Of a stretch of DNA of 64,000 bases, positions 10,689 through 23,342 are shown piece by piece; position 1 is the first letter of the stretch, and every line of letters starts with the position of its first letter. The notes beneath the pieces are model-generated. The model worked only from the letters and a program-made list of their open reading frames with translations. It was not told the DNA's origin and ran no database searches. This DNA is from Maratus speciosus (Eukaryota > Arthropoda > Arachnida > Araneae > Salticidae). The DNA lies in the NCBI GenBank assembly GCA_963932465.1, contig OZ010794.1, positions 442,557,502-442,621,501 of the forward strand, in the 5' to 3' direction. A program made the translations under genes and the position numbers.

Positions 10689-11256
10689 TCTACTATATAT
10701 TTACAACGGAAATTTGTATTTCATTCCGATTGTTTATAATACTTTCGTAGGATATACCACAATTAGTTAGGTAATAATTTTGGAAAGGTTTTAGTGTATA
10801 CATATTGTTCAAGGGTACTTAGTTATAGAGCAACATTAAAAGTTCAAAAATTAAGTGAACCTGATTATGAAAGTTTAGCCTTTTTAAAAAAATCTACAGA
10901 CCATATTTTGTTACAAGTGGCCCTGTTGCATGACTTTTAGGAATGGTGTTAGTATATACGATTTCATTATATGTTGATTAGTTACAGAGGTATTAATTCC
11001 TGTTGTCATAACGGTCTCATTACCTGACCATAAGTGCGCTGTTTATAATCAACTAAAACAATTACTTCTTAATTGCTAAATTTCGTCCAACGCTTAAGAT
11101 AACATTATATCGCAATGGCGTTCGCATCGTTTTCAGTGATGAGCAAGGTCAAGCTGAAGATCCATATTGTTTAAAATACAAGTTCAAATTCACCATTTAG
11201 TTTAATCCAAAGTTCATTTGGAAATATTGACCAGCGCAGCGGGCATAGCCTGCTAG
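10689..11256 (+). mobile_element. Non-autonomous Helitron, apparently complete
   Basis: It starts TCTACTATATATTTACAACG immediately after A and ends GCCTGCTAG immediately before T. A short 3' hairpin (AGCGGGC, loop ATA, GCCTGCT; one G-T pair) lies at 11238-11254. TC at the 5' end, a 3' hairpin, a CTAG end and insertion between A and T are the diagnostic set for Helitrons. The 5' part is distantly related to the two pieces at 7278-8094. No Rep/helicase is encoded. The hairpin overlaps the CTAG instead of sitting 10 or so bases upstream, which lowers confidence. Confidence 0.6.
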
Positions 11257-12623
11257 TATATATATATATGCAAATATGATTCCAAAAATTTATTTGAAAA
11301 TAAGGATGAGAAAACTATACAAGTAAATATGGTACTAGAATTTTCCCCACAGAGATAATGGTGCAATCTTTTTTAAATTCATTGATAAAATTAATATTTT
11401 GGCACAAGAAAGCAAAATAATTTATAAGATATAAACAGAAAGTTAAATACAGGCTATGATTTAACAATAGAGTTTAGTTAATATTTGGAAAATTAATTTT
11501 TTTTCTAAATAAAAAAGGCACAATACTTGATAATGCCTATATTAGGCACAACATCTTATATACAAAAATACATTTAATTGCTCCACTATTTTTCAATAGT
11601 CATACAAAAAGATAATTACCTTATGATAACAGATAATTATCTAATTATTTAAGATAATTATCTGAATTTAAATAGTTGCATGGAAAGAATAATGTTTATT
11701 CTGATGTTCTAAATATATTTTATTAATGAATAAAAATATTACTCAGTTTCTAACAATACTAGTCATGCTTTTATACAGGAAATACTCATTATTATTTATA
11801 CAAATTAGAAGGAGTATAATTATTAAGCTAAGCACAGGCCAGTGTTAGGCATATTCCTAAAGGAGGGTTGCTTTTGTTAAGGACTTAAAAAATGATTTAA
11901 GTTATTCATACAAATTAGAGTCATAATTAGTCTGAACACGCAGATAATAGAAAGCTGGATTTATAAGAAAAGGAATCAATTAATAGGTCCAGCAATACTT
12001 TTAAATTTTGCTCGGAAATAAGATTAAATGCTAAACATGTTAAAAATATATTTTATAGAGATAATCTGCACTAAACTTGACAAACATGTTAAAAATACAT
12101 TATTTTTATAGAAAGAATCCACAGTAAACTATGTTTTTTTCACTTCAAAGAAGATAAAACTTTAGTCAACTACGAATAGAAGCAAACTATAATCAAAAGT
12201 TTTCAACAAAAAATTAAATTAAGTTACATTTTGGATGAAAGTAAATTCAGCTTAATTATGTAAAATCATAATGTTAAATTTTGACATACAATCAAAATTA
12301 CTTCTTATAATTCCTACTCATTCTGAATAAACAACTACTGAAAATAAATTTTGTTTTACAACAACAAATAATTTAATACATTAAGAATAAAAAAAACACA
12401 AAGCAATTAAATGTATTATATAATTATGGATACATCTACAATGAACTGGATTTATTTGAGGAGCGAACAATAAATATAATCTCTCTAAATTTGCCTTTAA
12501 AACTAGCAAATTAAAAAAATAGGAAGTAGATATTTTGCTTTAATAAATTATTTAAGTAAACTACAACTACATAAATATGGAAAAATGAAAGAACAAAATT
12601 AATCCAACCAGCAAGTCACTCAC

Positions 12624-12743
12624 AGCCACTGTTTTGTTAATAAAATTTGTTGATTGTTCCCTTTCACCATTTGGCAGAAATCCAGGTATCATTCTTGCAA
12701 ATTCTTCATACACACCCATTTGGGCAGAAGTAACACCACCAAC
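12624..12743 (-). CDS. CNOT1: CNOT1 exon (end of CNOT9-binding domain), 40 codons
   Basis: Encodes VGGVTSAQMGVYEEFARMIP, then GFLPNGEREQSTNFINKTVA. VYEEFAR.IPGFLP corresponds to the conserved VYEEFARNVPGFLP at the C-terminal edge of the CNOT9-binding domain of animal CNOT1. The acceptor AG is complementary to CT at 12744-12745. The donor GTGAGT (complement of 12618-12623) is strong. It is 120 bp with phase 0 at both ends. It sits between an 8.8-kb and an 18.5-kb intron. Confidence 0.93.
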
Positions 12744-14015
12744 CTAAGATTAACAAAAGACATATACTGTAAATAATATAAAATGTCAGATTTATAAAGA
12801 CAAAACATGTTAATAATTCCTCTCCACACACAAGTTATTTTTACTCATACCACAAAATATTTTCTTATAAACTTTTGTTCTCAAATGTGAACTGGTTACT
12901 TTCTCTCACATTTAACAAGTCATTTTCATTCACTAATGCACAACATTAACAAATATTCTTACAAAAGTGCTGAAAAATCCAAGTGTCACATTTTTCAGTA
13001 AATGGTGCAAAGTCTTTAGTAGATATTAAAAACACAACACCTTCAGAAATATCATTGAGAAGAGACTAATAATAATTAAAGATGTACCCTATTTAGAGGG
13101 AAAATATAGATTTATTCTTTGGTACTTAAAGCAAAGTCTACAAATGTTATGCAGTTACACATACAAAAATAAGTTCTTGAACACGTCCAAAAGGTTCATA
13201 TTGTTGAGGGATTGGGGATGCATGAAAGCATTTTTAACTTCACAACATCCATACAACCTTTAATGTTAAAATCTTGATTGCATAAAAAACTCTTTCTAGA
13301 ATTTTCAGGGATGAATTATTAAGTCACGCCAAGTTACAAAAAACTCTTCAAATCTTTTTTTAAAATTTCTGATGTCAAGTATAGCACTTTTTAAAAAATA
13401 CTAATAAATATTAACATTATAAAAGCACTTTAATAAGTATTACAATACCATTTCTTTCAATGAAGTAAACTATCCTGCGAAACCTGGAACTTTTAGCCCA
13501 TTTGGTATGGACAAGGTTCGATCTTGAAAAATAGTTCCTTATTTCTTATATCCCCAGACTCATAATAATGAGAACAGAATGTCTATATATATATATATAT
13601 ATATTTTTATTTATTTATTTATTTATTTATTTATATCTAAATTCAAAGTGCAATAAAAAAAAAAAATTCCTTTATTTTCATCTATCAATAACCATATTAA
13701 AAAATAATTGGAATTTTTATTTACTAATAAAGCATGTAATAATAGATTAGGAAAAGCAAAAAGAGGGAGAAAAAAGTATGCCCTCATTTACAGGGATAGA
13801 ACAGGCAGTAAGTAAAATTCACAACAAATATTTTTCAAAATTTTAGTACACATTTGTCTGGCATACTAATACATGAGCATTAAAGTAATGAAATTTATTT
13901 AAGCTAGGTAAAGCGAAATATCAATAGACATGCACAAACATAAATCTAAAATAAATATTAACTACAGCCTAATAATCTGGAAGAGAGTTAGAATCATAGG
14001 CAAAGTCCCATATAC

Positions 14016-15781
14016 AGGAAACTCCCTCTAATCTGCACAGGTCGGGTCCAAGTCTCTTGTGGATTACAGAATTATTTGACATTTATAGCAATCGTACTGT
14101 AAACAAATAACACAGAAATAAAAGAAAAAATGCATTTTAAATGTAAAAAACACCCAATATTAGAAATCCATTTAAATGATATAACACAAAATTAATAGAA
14201 AACATTTCCACAAAATTTCTACTTATTTTAAAATCTATCAAACATTGTAGTGATAGTGGTAGACCTGCCAACTTTTGAAAATGAGAAATAGTAGCACCCA
14301 AGATTCAAATTAACCTAGAGATGGTTGGTTGGTTAATGTTTTTTCGGGTTTTAATGTTTAATCGGGTTCACTCTGATTGCTTTCGGTTCAGACCGAGTTT
14401 AGATTCCTGCAGGTTGGGTTCGGGTTAACCAAATTTTTCAAAAGTTAATTCTCTATATTCTTTTAGATTAAAAACTATATGTATCATTGTAATAAACATA
14501 GAATTTTGTCTGTGTGTGATGTTTCTTGAAGCGAGCACAGAGCAAAAAAAATAAAAATCAGAAATTCAGAGAAAATTTTCTGGAAGACTACAGAAGTGGT
14601 GGGAAAGGGGGGGGGGGATTTCTTCACGGCGCCAATTATGAGTTTTTTCAGTGGTTCTTTCACGAAATTCGCATTTTTTCCCTGCAATGCTATGCCGAAA
14701 TTAGCTTTTTTTCTGTGTTCCATTGACGAAATTCATCTTTCTCAGCGATACTTTGACCAAATTAGTGTTTTTCCGCGAACCTTTGGTGAAATTTGGGGGG
14801 TTTTAGCGATCCTTTGAAGAAACGGATTTTTTTCCCGCGATTCTTTACAAAATTTGTGTTTTTTGCATTCCTTTAAAACAATTTGAACTTTTTTACGATC
14901 CTTTGACGAAATTCATGTTTTTTTTTTCGCGATTCTTTGACGAGATTCTTGTTTTTCCTGCGATCCTTTGACGAAATTTGCGTTTTTTTTTTTTCGCGAT
15001 CCTTTGACGAAATTTGCGGGGTTTTTTCGCGATCCCTTGAACAAATTTGCATTTTTTTCACGATCCTTTCACCATATTTGTGCTTTTTCGTGATCCTTTG
15101 ACGATGAAATTGAAGTTTTCTTCTGCGAATGATTGACAAAATTCATTTTTTCCGGCGTGTGTGTTTTTCGCAAAAAATCGTACAAACTACGATTTTTTTT
15201 GTAGCAGTTGGCACGTCTATAGTGGTTTGCTTTAAAGCTTTTAAATTATGCCTCACAATTTAATCTTGAAGCTTTTTAAGAGTCATGATTTCTTGACCAG
15301 TAACAGAAAATTGTTATTGTATTCCTTTTCCATACGGATAACACTAATAATATCAACAAAATTAGGTTGAGACTATTCACTGCAGTAACAGCTGCAATTA
15401 TTATTCTCACACTTTCCTGATTCAGTAGATGCATTGACTATGTCCACACATCTGCATGTTTCAAGTCTCATAGTTTCAGCATGAAAATGAAGCGAATTGA
15501 TTGGACGGCACACTACTCTGAAGTTCGTTATTTACAGCCATGCAAGCGAACGAATGCCTTCAGAATATAGCAGTCTAATAGTTATTTACAAGATACACAA
15601 AAAATATTAACTTCTAGTGAATACAGAAATGCCTTTTTTTTTTTTTAACAAATTGATCTGATCAATGAACTTTTATTATGGTTAAAGTCTACATTTTCTA
15701 GCTTAAAAAAGGATTTTATTGTTTGTTTACATCTAAAATATATTGCAGATTACAGAGTCGCAGATTAGAGGGAGTGGACTG
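14016..15781. mobile_element. Pogo/Tigger-like element interrupted by element (ii)
   Basis: Left end CAGGAAACTCCCTCTAATCT and right end (reverse complement) CAGTCCACTCCCTCTAATCT are the same terminus seen in the element at 47695-49761. TA precedes the left end; the right flank is CA, probably a mutated TA. Most of the interior is the unrelated TIR element at 14260-15219. No transposase is visible. Confidence 0.75.
14260..15219. mobile_element. TIR element (ii) carrying GACGAAATTCGCG satellite
   Basis: The termini are TAGACCTGCCAACTTTTGAA and, reverse-complemented at the right, TAGACGTGCCAACTGCTAC. A 6-bp direct repeat, TAGTGG, flanks it at 14254-14259 and 15220-15225. The right two-thirds (about 14640-15160) is a degenerate array of GATCCTTTGACGAAATTTGC-like units with T-rich spacers, period about 35 bp. 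The left part has several CGGGTT motifs. It encodes no transposase. TIRs of this kind suggest hAT, though an 8-bp duplication would be expected. Confidence 0.8.
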
Positions 15782-16173
15782 CATCTCAAAGACCCTGATT
15801 ATTTTAAATAGTAAAATTACATAAAATTTTGCAGCAGATTGAGAACAGTTAACAAAGTATAACTCATATGAATATTTTCACTTTTTTTTTTTTTACATAA
15901 AATAATTATACTTTTCTTTATATATATGTTCTTGACAATGATTATACAAAATATAACCAAAATTGTAAAATGGTTCAATTTAAATGATAATTACATGAAA
16001 AATCTTTAACACCCAACAATATCTTAATTTAAATACAAAACATTTGAAAAGAAAAATACAAATCATAACTTCTCCCTGAAAAATAAAATATGATGTTATT
16101 GAAATGAATTGTAACCAGAAGTACAGGGTGTCCGGCTAAAAGTATCCAAAAGTTATGGCTTATTTTTATGAAA

Positions 16174-16374
16174 CTACAAATTAGAATTAAAAAAAAAGTA
16201 TTTAAACAGAAAGAACATCACACCAAGTTTTATTATCAATAGATTTTGATGTGTGCACCTTTTGTAGATTGACAAACGTCTAAACAGTAATCCAGTTCTC
16301 TTTATCCAAGCATTTCGCAGCATATCAGGAGTTATTAGACGATTTGCTTGAATGATACACTTCAACTCATCCAC
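16174..16374 (-). pseudogene. C-terminal relic of a mariner-like transposase
   Basis: The minus-strand reading frame includes ELKCIIQANRLITPDMLRNA. It resembles the C-terminal tail of arthropod mariner-like transposases, in which an 'ITPDMLRNVW.RLDYRLDVCR.TNGAHIEHL' pattern is common; that comparison is from memory. It lies just inside the left TIR of the transposon at 16124. The catalytic part is absent. Confidence 0.65.
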
Positions 16375-16454
16375 AGTAATTTTTGTTTATACACAACAGA
16401 TTTAATGAATACCCAAGCAAAAATGTCTAATGAAGTCAAAACTAGAGACCTTGG

Positions 16455-17187
16455 TGTGACGATAATTAATGATCGTTTAAGTGGTTTAGTACAAATAGCA
16501 AAAGTTCTTTTAGTAAAACTATTGATCGTTAAAGAAATAATAAAACTGGAGAGTTCTTACTTGAAATGTAGACAGTGAAGAGGCAAACTGATGAAACAAA
16601 TAATATTCTTTATTCCATACGTTAGTTGAATAGAAGGTTATGAAATTCTTGCTTCTGGTCACCATTTTAAAATAAAAGGACTAATCCTTTAAGAAGAAAA
16701 ATAGCAGCCAACATAGAATAGTTCCATGGGATTCCTTTGATGAGGGCAGCACATCTTTTAGTTAAATTAAACTTTGAGAAAGAACATATCCACGTAACTA
16801 AATATCAAACTTATTCGGCCAAAAAGCGGCACGACATTCGAACGGCCGGCGGTCTGCTAAAACTGCGTTAAAAGACTACATCTTTTTCAGACAACATCAA
16901 ACCAAATTCTGAATTAAAAATTAACGAGTTTTAGTATTTAAATGATGAATATGGGGTTGACAAAGTAATTAAAAGGCAGAATTTAAAATGATTAGCTAAA
17001 ATGAAATTTAGGGTAAATTAATGAAAATCGAATTACAAGCTACAGAATTCAAAATGTTTTCACTGATTGGAAAGCGAAACTGAACTTTCTTCCTGTCAGC
17101 GATCGGCGTCAAAAGAGGGTGGCGCATCATTTCAATGACGTCATCATAATGCAAGTTGTCTCCATCGATATGAGAGCTCCAGAAATG
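16455..17187 (-). repeat. 3' LTR, truncated at its inner side
   Basis: It matches the complete LTR from its TGTGACG end to about CTCCAGAAATG and then diverges, so about 200 bp of the LTR start (minus-strand sense) is missing. A deletion spanning the end of the interior and the start of this LTR would explain this. It contains a palindromic CRE-type TGACGTCA at 17136-17143. Confidence 0.85.
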
Positions 17188-18930
17188 TAAAAAGATAACT
17201 TGATGTCACTGAAAGTTTAGCAACAGAACATGAGGTGGTACACTGGTATATTGTATCGTAAGGTTGTACACAAGCACTAAAATAGATAATTGCATACACC
17301 AAAACATTTGTAGATGTGAACAGATGCTGTCGAAAAAAACGAACATTCACATAATAATCATCAAAATAGATGATCTTTGCCTGATGACATCAGAAAATTT
17401 TAAATATGACACAATATGAGAATGCATTGCATTCTTTTTTGAAGCACTAACTGACGACATCGTACTCATCACTGCAGAGCAATCATAACTCCTGCGACAC
17501 ATGCACAAATCACATTTGCAGAACATTAACAAGGACGAGAAGTCGGTGGTGCACTTAGTAATGAAATGTAGTATGGTCACACATACTTCTTAGGACATAA
17601 TCAGGTAATTGAGGTCAAGAAGCACTTTAAAAAAAATTTCACTAGATGATTTATAGAAAAAAAATTTTCTCTCTCTATATATATATAAATGCGCTGGTAA
17701 AAAAATTTCCATCTAGAGTCGTGCTTTTCTGTAATATTCTTGTATTATTTGTAGGTATGAAGAGAAAACATTAATTTTAAATTTCACTTTCTTCATAAAA
17801 CATTGAAGACTTCAAAATGAACTAATCATTTTTACTATTCAATTTCTTCAAACAATAATCTTCAAAATGTATACAATCATTTTTTATGTATATATTAAAG
17901 TAATGAGGCAAATGGCAAAATAAAAACTTAGAGGCTTTGGGTATGAAATAAAATTAAAGTAAAAGGCACTATGCACATAATAAATAAATATGAGGAACTT
18001 TTCAAAATATCTTGCGCTTGCATAAACACTGTAACAAATATTCACAAACTTCTTATATTAATTGAGAATTTACACTTGATTATCAATAAGCAAAAATTTT
18101 GCAATGTGAGGATGAATTGTTACACACAAGCAAAAATCAACTCTGAATAATTTTTAATTGCACCTGCTAGAATATTTGGAGAAAATGCAGCATAAAATTA
18201 TGTTATTGAAGGTAAAACACATCAGTAATTTTCAGGTAATATAAATTTAAACTTCCTTGTTTGAGAAGACTTAGAATAATGATATGGTGTGAGTAACAGA
18301 GTTCTAGCAGCAGACAAGTCAACAATTTCACTTGATGAGGATATTTACTCTCACATGAGAAACGTTAACTGACACACTATCATAATCAGTAATGAAAGCT
18401 ATTTATTTATTTATTTTTTTGAAGAGAATGAAGTAGTAAACACTATTTGTAGCTTCACAAACCGAAGAATACTAATGAAGTGGTTTCATAAATGGATATT
18501 TGCCTATAAATGAACAACATCTTCACCAGGCATCTTATGGCTGAATACGAAGCACATTCAACAAAATTAAACTATTGCAGATGTAGGAAACTTTTGAAGA
18601 AGTAGGTAGGTAATTTTATAATTTTTAGCTTCCATGATAACATGTGCAACAACAAAGAAGAGACCAGACGAAATGGATATCACACAAAACCACAGACCAT
18701 CTTCATCAGAAGTAACAGATGAATGGAAGAAAAGTCTGAAGAATGTCATTTTTTTTTTTTTTTTTTTTTTTAAGCAGCATATACAGGAACAGTCATCATC
18801 AAATATGGCAAAAGCACATAACTTAAGAACTATTGATAGTTAATATATAAAAGTAATCTTCACTATTGATTTTTCTTATGGTGAATGGAATTTTAAGTAG
18901 AACTGTTACAGGATTGAAGAAGCCCCATTT

Positions 18931-18969
<39 letters not shown>

Positions 18970-20301
18970 GTTGCTCTTTTTATTTTTATAAAGGAACATG
19001 AGAATAAGGTATGATGATGTCGATGTGGATATGTCATGCATAGACTTATAAATTTGTGAAAGAATTGAATTTGCCAAAGAGAATTGAAGCAATGAAAATT
19101 TTGAATATTTTCAATTTGTTAGCTGAGAGTTCTACAACAACATCAATAGGTAAATTTAAAAACAGGAACAGTTCTTTAAATATTAGAGATGAAATCAGAC
19201 TAGCCCACAAGACAACATGCTAACTATACATATCAACATATTTCACAATCATCTAAGGAGCAAGTCTACGAACTTTTCAAAGGGGATAACTGTTTATAAA
19301 TTTTCATATTATATTTTTGTTATTCAGAGAAGCAGGCAATACTTCAAAAATAATCATACAGGATAATTACTACTATAAATTACTTGAAGAATACCAAACT
19401 TCAGTTGGAGAAAATAGGCATAATGAGATGAGAACAACTTTAAGTGAAGGACAAAATTTCTCAGCAACAAGAATTAAAAATAATACTTCAATAAAATTTC
19501 AATCTTTTTTTTTTTAAATATATATATATTGAAATTCAAATTTATAATTCATTTAAAGTGCCATTAATAAGTAGAAAATTAAAAAATATATATAACCCAA
19601 AAACCATGCCTTTTGAAATATCACATTATGTTCTTGAGAACAATTTTTGCCAAACTTAAAATTCATTGAAATTATTTAAGAACATAAATTCATTTACAAA
19701 AATATTTCAATTTCAACAATTATTCTTCAAAAATATTTTTAATTCCAAAATTTTCAATCAATTAAAAAAAAAAAATATGTGACTGCCTCAGAATGTTATT
19801 CTTAAAAATAGAATATTGCATCAACATAAAACTCATTTTCAATATTGTAATTATATAAATTCATTTCTTGATTTGAATAATAATACATTCTTCAAAATTT
19901 AAATATGAATTCTTTAGAATATTGTAAAAAAAATGCAACTATTTAACATAAAAATGGCATAACTCAAGAATTTTTGAGAATGAGAACATCAAATATTCTA
20001 CAATATTTTCATAAATTATATCCAACAAATCTTGAATTAAAGAAACCATTTTCTTTTTAACTAATGAGAACAATTCTTCAAAAATAATTTACTTGACTTT
20101 CTTGCATAACGATCTTAATTTTCTTCAAAAATTAGAACAAGTTTCATGAAAATGTAACTTCTATTAAAATATTTCAACCAAAACTCTCATAATTCTTAAA
20201 AAAAAAAAAAAAAAGAACAAAAAGTTCTAAAAAAATTATCTTCAAGAATCAGTATTTTGAAAATTGCAATAATCCCAAAGCAACAGCGTTGCAATTCGAA
20301 A

Positions 20302-20316
20302 GGTACTATGGCGCCA
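20302..20316 (-). promoter_or_regulatory. Candidate tRNA primer-binding site
   Basis: On the minus strand TGGCGCCATAGTACC begins 3 bases after the LTR end (CACA). The TGG start is complementary to the CCA tail shared by tRNAs. The identity of the primer tRNA cannot be settled by eye. Confidence 0.6.
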
Positions 20317-20319
20317 AAT

Positions 20320-21272
20320 TGTGACGATAATTAATGATCGTTTAAATGGTTTAGTACAAATAGCAAAAGTTCTTTTAATAAAACTATTGATCATTAAAGA
20401 AATAATAAAACTGGAGAGTTCTTACTTGAAATGTAGAATGTGAAGAGGCAAACTGATGAAACAAATAATATTCTTTACTCCATACGTTAGTTGAATAGAA
20501 GGTTATGAAATTCTTGCTTCTGGTAACCATTTTAAAATAAAAGGACTAATCCTTTAAGAAGAAAAATAGCAGCCAACATAGAATAGTTCCATGGGATTTC
20601 TTTGATGAGGGCAGCACATCTTTTAGTTAAATTAAACTTTGAGAAAGAACATATCCATGTAACTAAATATCAAACTTATTCGGCCAAAAAGCGGCACGAC
20701 ATTCGAACGGCCGGCGGTCTGCTAAAACTACGTTAAAAGACTACATCTTTTTCAGACAACATCAGACCAAATTCTGAATTAAAAATTAATGAGTTTTAGT
20801 ATTTAAATGATGAATACGGGGTTGACAAAGTAATTAAAAGGCAGAATTTAAAATGATTAGCTAAAATGAAATTTAGGGTAAATTAATGAAAATCGAATTA
20901 CAAGCTACAGAATTCAAAATGTTTTCACTGATTGGAAAGCGAAACTGAACTTTCTTCCTGTCAGCGATCGGCGTCAAAAGAGGGTGGCGCATCATTTCAA
21001 TGACGTCATCATAATGCAAGTTGTCTCCATCGATATGAGAGCTCCAGAAATGTTCTCCTAAAATAGCGGAGTGCGCATGCGCAAGCAGCCAATTCGCCTG
21101 AAGGCCGAGAGAAACAGATCAGCGGCAAAAAGGACTTGCATTACGGAAAGAGGTAAAAACGTAAAAATCACGGTGTAAAGATCGAGTTCAAATAGACATC
21201 GATGCAAAAAAAAAAAAGCTGAAAGGAAATAAAAATAAACCAAATTTAAATACTGTGAGAAGTATTCTCACA
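20320..21272 (-). repeat. 5' LTR, complete (953 bp)
   Basis: On the minus strand it begins TGTGAGAATACTTCTCACAG and ends TTATCGTCACA, giving the short inverted TGTGA/TCACA ends typical of LTRs. It carries TGACGTCA at 21001-21008 in a locally GC-richer stretch (about 20940-21160), a likely promoter region. Confidence 0.87.
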
Positions 21273-22544
21273 CTTGGCAACTAGGCAACTGGGCCCTGTT
21301 TTCCAATCCAACTTCCAGGAAATGTCATTATTCAAAAACGCGGTAACATCTTTGTGATAGATGGTTGAATCCCAAAAAATCTTGGAGGGGTTTCCAATCC
21401 ACAGAGAATCAGTCTATTATATTCTAATGGATAGCTCTGTAATAATAAGCCATGAATTTTGGATACTTTTAGCTTGGACACTCTGTATTACAGGAATAAT
21501 TCTGTCGGGCATAGGGATTAATTTCACATTCTCTAGAGAAAACCAGAGCTTTAAATCTGATGCCTTAGACCGCTGGGCTATTTCTGACTGCATTCTACTT
21601 TACTCTTTAAACTGAACAGGTTATAGATTTAATTTCACATATGTCCATTTTGTTCTGAAAATCAGTCTAAAATTTAAACTTTGCATTTTAATACATATTA
21701 CCAAACTTAATAGTATAAATTTGAAGTACAAAATTTATAGTTTCTCCTGATTTTATGATTTTTTCCTTTTTTTTCAATAATAAAAATACATTTCAAAACT
21801 AAACAAGGATGGCAATTTAAAGACTAGATGGTAGTTTCACAGCAAATTTATTTTGAACTTACAACTATTACATTTTAAATTATGCAAATTTTTGAAGCTC
21901 TACTTTAGAAATAGAAATGAAATTTCTTAAAAAAAAAAAAAAAAAAAAAAGATAATATGCTCAATTGATGCTCTATTACAGAGTTTAATAAATACTTTAC
22001 AAGTAAATGTTGCATTATTTCTCAGATTTTACATGAGTTATCTTTTAAAATAACATGTCCTGTGTACTTTTCAAAAGGCCAGAAATTCAACCTTTTTTTT
22101 CATTAAATTTACAGTGTAATTATTTTTTAAACCTTTATGCAAGGGCTCTGACTGCATCTGTCCAGCTTTAGCATGTATTATGGACAGATGCTGTCCAAAC
22201 GCCCGTGTAACAGTCTGAAAGTATACCTGTTACCTAATTACCACAACTAAATACAAGCTGTGCAATTAAACATCCCCCCCCCCCCAAATCGAAAAATTTT
22301 TGCATTTTTTCTCTTACCTAATAAATGGATTGCTGTTCAACAATATATTTTTGCTTGGTAGAAAATGTATAAACATTTTCCTATTTCCAAGACATGGTTG
22401 TTAAATTAAAATTTTTGCTTAATAACCTTTGTTTCATTGTTTAAAAATTCAAGTTATTAATCCTGATTAATTACAATGTATTTTTTACCAATAAAATTTT
22501 AAGTAAATATTTTTATGATTAAAAAATATATATGAATAATTATT

Positions 22545-22680
22545 CTATATTTAATACTTGATTTATCACATTGCTAACTACGCACAGAACTAGCAGATTG
22601 AAAAATGTCCAAGCCGGGAATCGAACCCAAAACCCTTGGAATAGCACTCCAAGTGCTCTGCCATTAAGCTACGAGGATGA
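22545..22680 (-). repeat. tRNA-related dispersed repeat, copy 1
   Basis: On the minus strand it reads TAGCTTAATGGCAGAGCACT, then TGGAGTGCTATTCCAAGGG, then GGGTTCGATTCCCGG, with a D arm, a 5-bp anticodon stem around loop GTGCTAT (anticodon GCT) and a T arm. A GCT anticodon implies serine, but serine tRNAs have a long variable arm and this has about 5 bases. The matching flanking sequence at 23343-23462 shows it is a repeat (tRNA-derived SINE or similar), not a single-copy tRNA gene. Confidence 0.7.
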
Positions 22681-23342
22681 TACCCAGCTTAGCACCTCTC
22701 GCTCATATATGTTGGTAAGGCTGCAACCGCAGCACAAGATGAAACAGTCAGAGTCGGATATTATAGACGAACACGCGAATGCCGTTCACAGAAAATTTTC
22801 AAAGTTTGCAGACAGATTTGATGGTTTTTTTTTTTTTACAAGTTTCTTTATTTAAAAAAAGAAATTAACAAGACCCCAGGCGGAGAATCGGTGTAACGCA
22901 CGTTGCAGACTATTAACAAGGTCTGTAGACTATTTTTCAACTGGAGAAAAAAAAAAAAGCTTGCTAGAAAGTATTTGCCATGTACCATAGTACAGTATTT
23001 TTTGGAAGAAGAGCAGATTAATTTAACAGATTAAAAATAAATTTTGTGTTAAAAAATAAATGTTAAATGTTGATCTCTTTTTAAATACAGTTTATTTGGT
23101 TGGAAATTTTAGTGAATATTTATGTGCTTGTATAAAACTTTTCATTTTTGCTGTTGGCGGCAATATAGGACTCGGGAGGAGCACAGCGTTTTTTTGCAGA
23201 AAATTTTAAAGAAATTATTTGAGTTCGCAGACAGTTTTACATTTTATCTAAGTCTGGAAACAGTCTACATGAGCACAGAATCCTGCGGCGTAACATGAGA
23301 CACAAATAAACCCAGCATCGGTGAACACATACTCTTGAAATT

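Larger units (their letters stand above)
3812..12623. other. CNOT1 intron with many small transposons
   Basis: An 8.8-kb intron. The SINE at 4045-4328, MITEs at 4379-5140, 5602-5868 and 9726-10003, the 145-bp-repeat element at 5915-7264 and Helitron-like pieces at 7278-8094 and 10689-11256 are listed separately. In 8095-9725, 10004-10688 and 11257-12623 I see only AT-rich sequence with short A/T runs and no supported gene. Confidence 0.75.
16455..21272 (-). mobile_element. Non-coding LTR retrotransposon (LARD-like), minus strand
   Basis: Direct repeats at 16455-17187 and 20320-21272 bound a 3.1-kb interior. The outer ends read TGTGACG on the left and TCTCACA on the right. A perfect 5-bp target duplication, CTTGG, lies at 16450-16454 and 21273-21277. 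Reading the minus strand, the complete 5' LTR (20320-21272) is followed after 3 bases by TGGCGCCATAGTACC, a primer-binding-site candidate. The interior shows no gag, protease, reverse transcriptase or integrase, only AT-rich sequence, so it depends on another element's enzymes. About a dozen differences over the roughly 733 bp shared between LTRs suggest recent insertion. Confidence 0.88.
16124..21485. mobile_element. Mariner-like DNA transposon split by an LTR retrotransposon
   Basis: Left end CAGGGTGTCCGGCTAAAAGT and right end (reverse complement) CAGAGTGTCCAAGCTAAAAG are inverted repeats, both continuing to GTATCC. TA flanks each end (16122-16123 and 21486-21487). Without the LTR element at 16455-21272 and its duplicated CTTGG, only about 540 bp of the transposon remains, including the C-terminal transposase relic, so it was already internally deleted. 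Confidence 0.85.

Noticed and set aside
16455..17187. Simple segmental duplication of 16455-17187 to 20320-21052
   Set aside because: Once the longer right copy is used, TG...CA ends, a 5-bp CTTGG target duplication and a primer-binding-site candidate appear, so LTRs explain it better.
17144..17580. Minus-strand ORFs in the LTR element interior as gag
   Set aside because: No zinc knuckle, protease or reverse transcriptase motif visible; the frames are short and cross the LTR edge.
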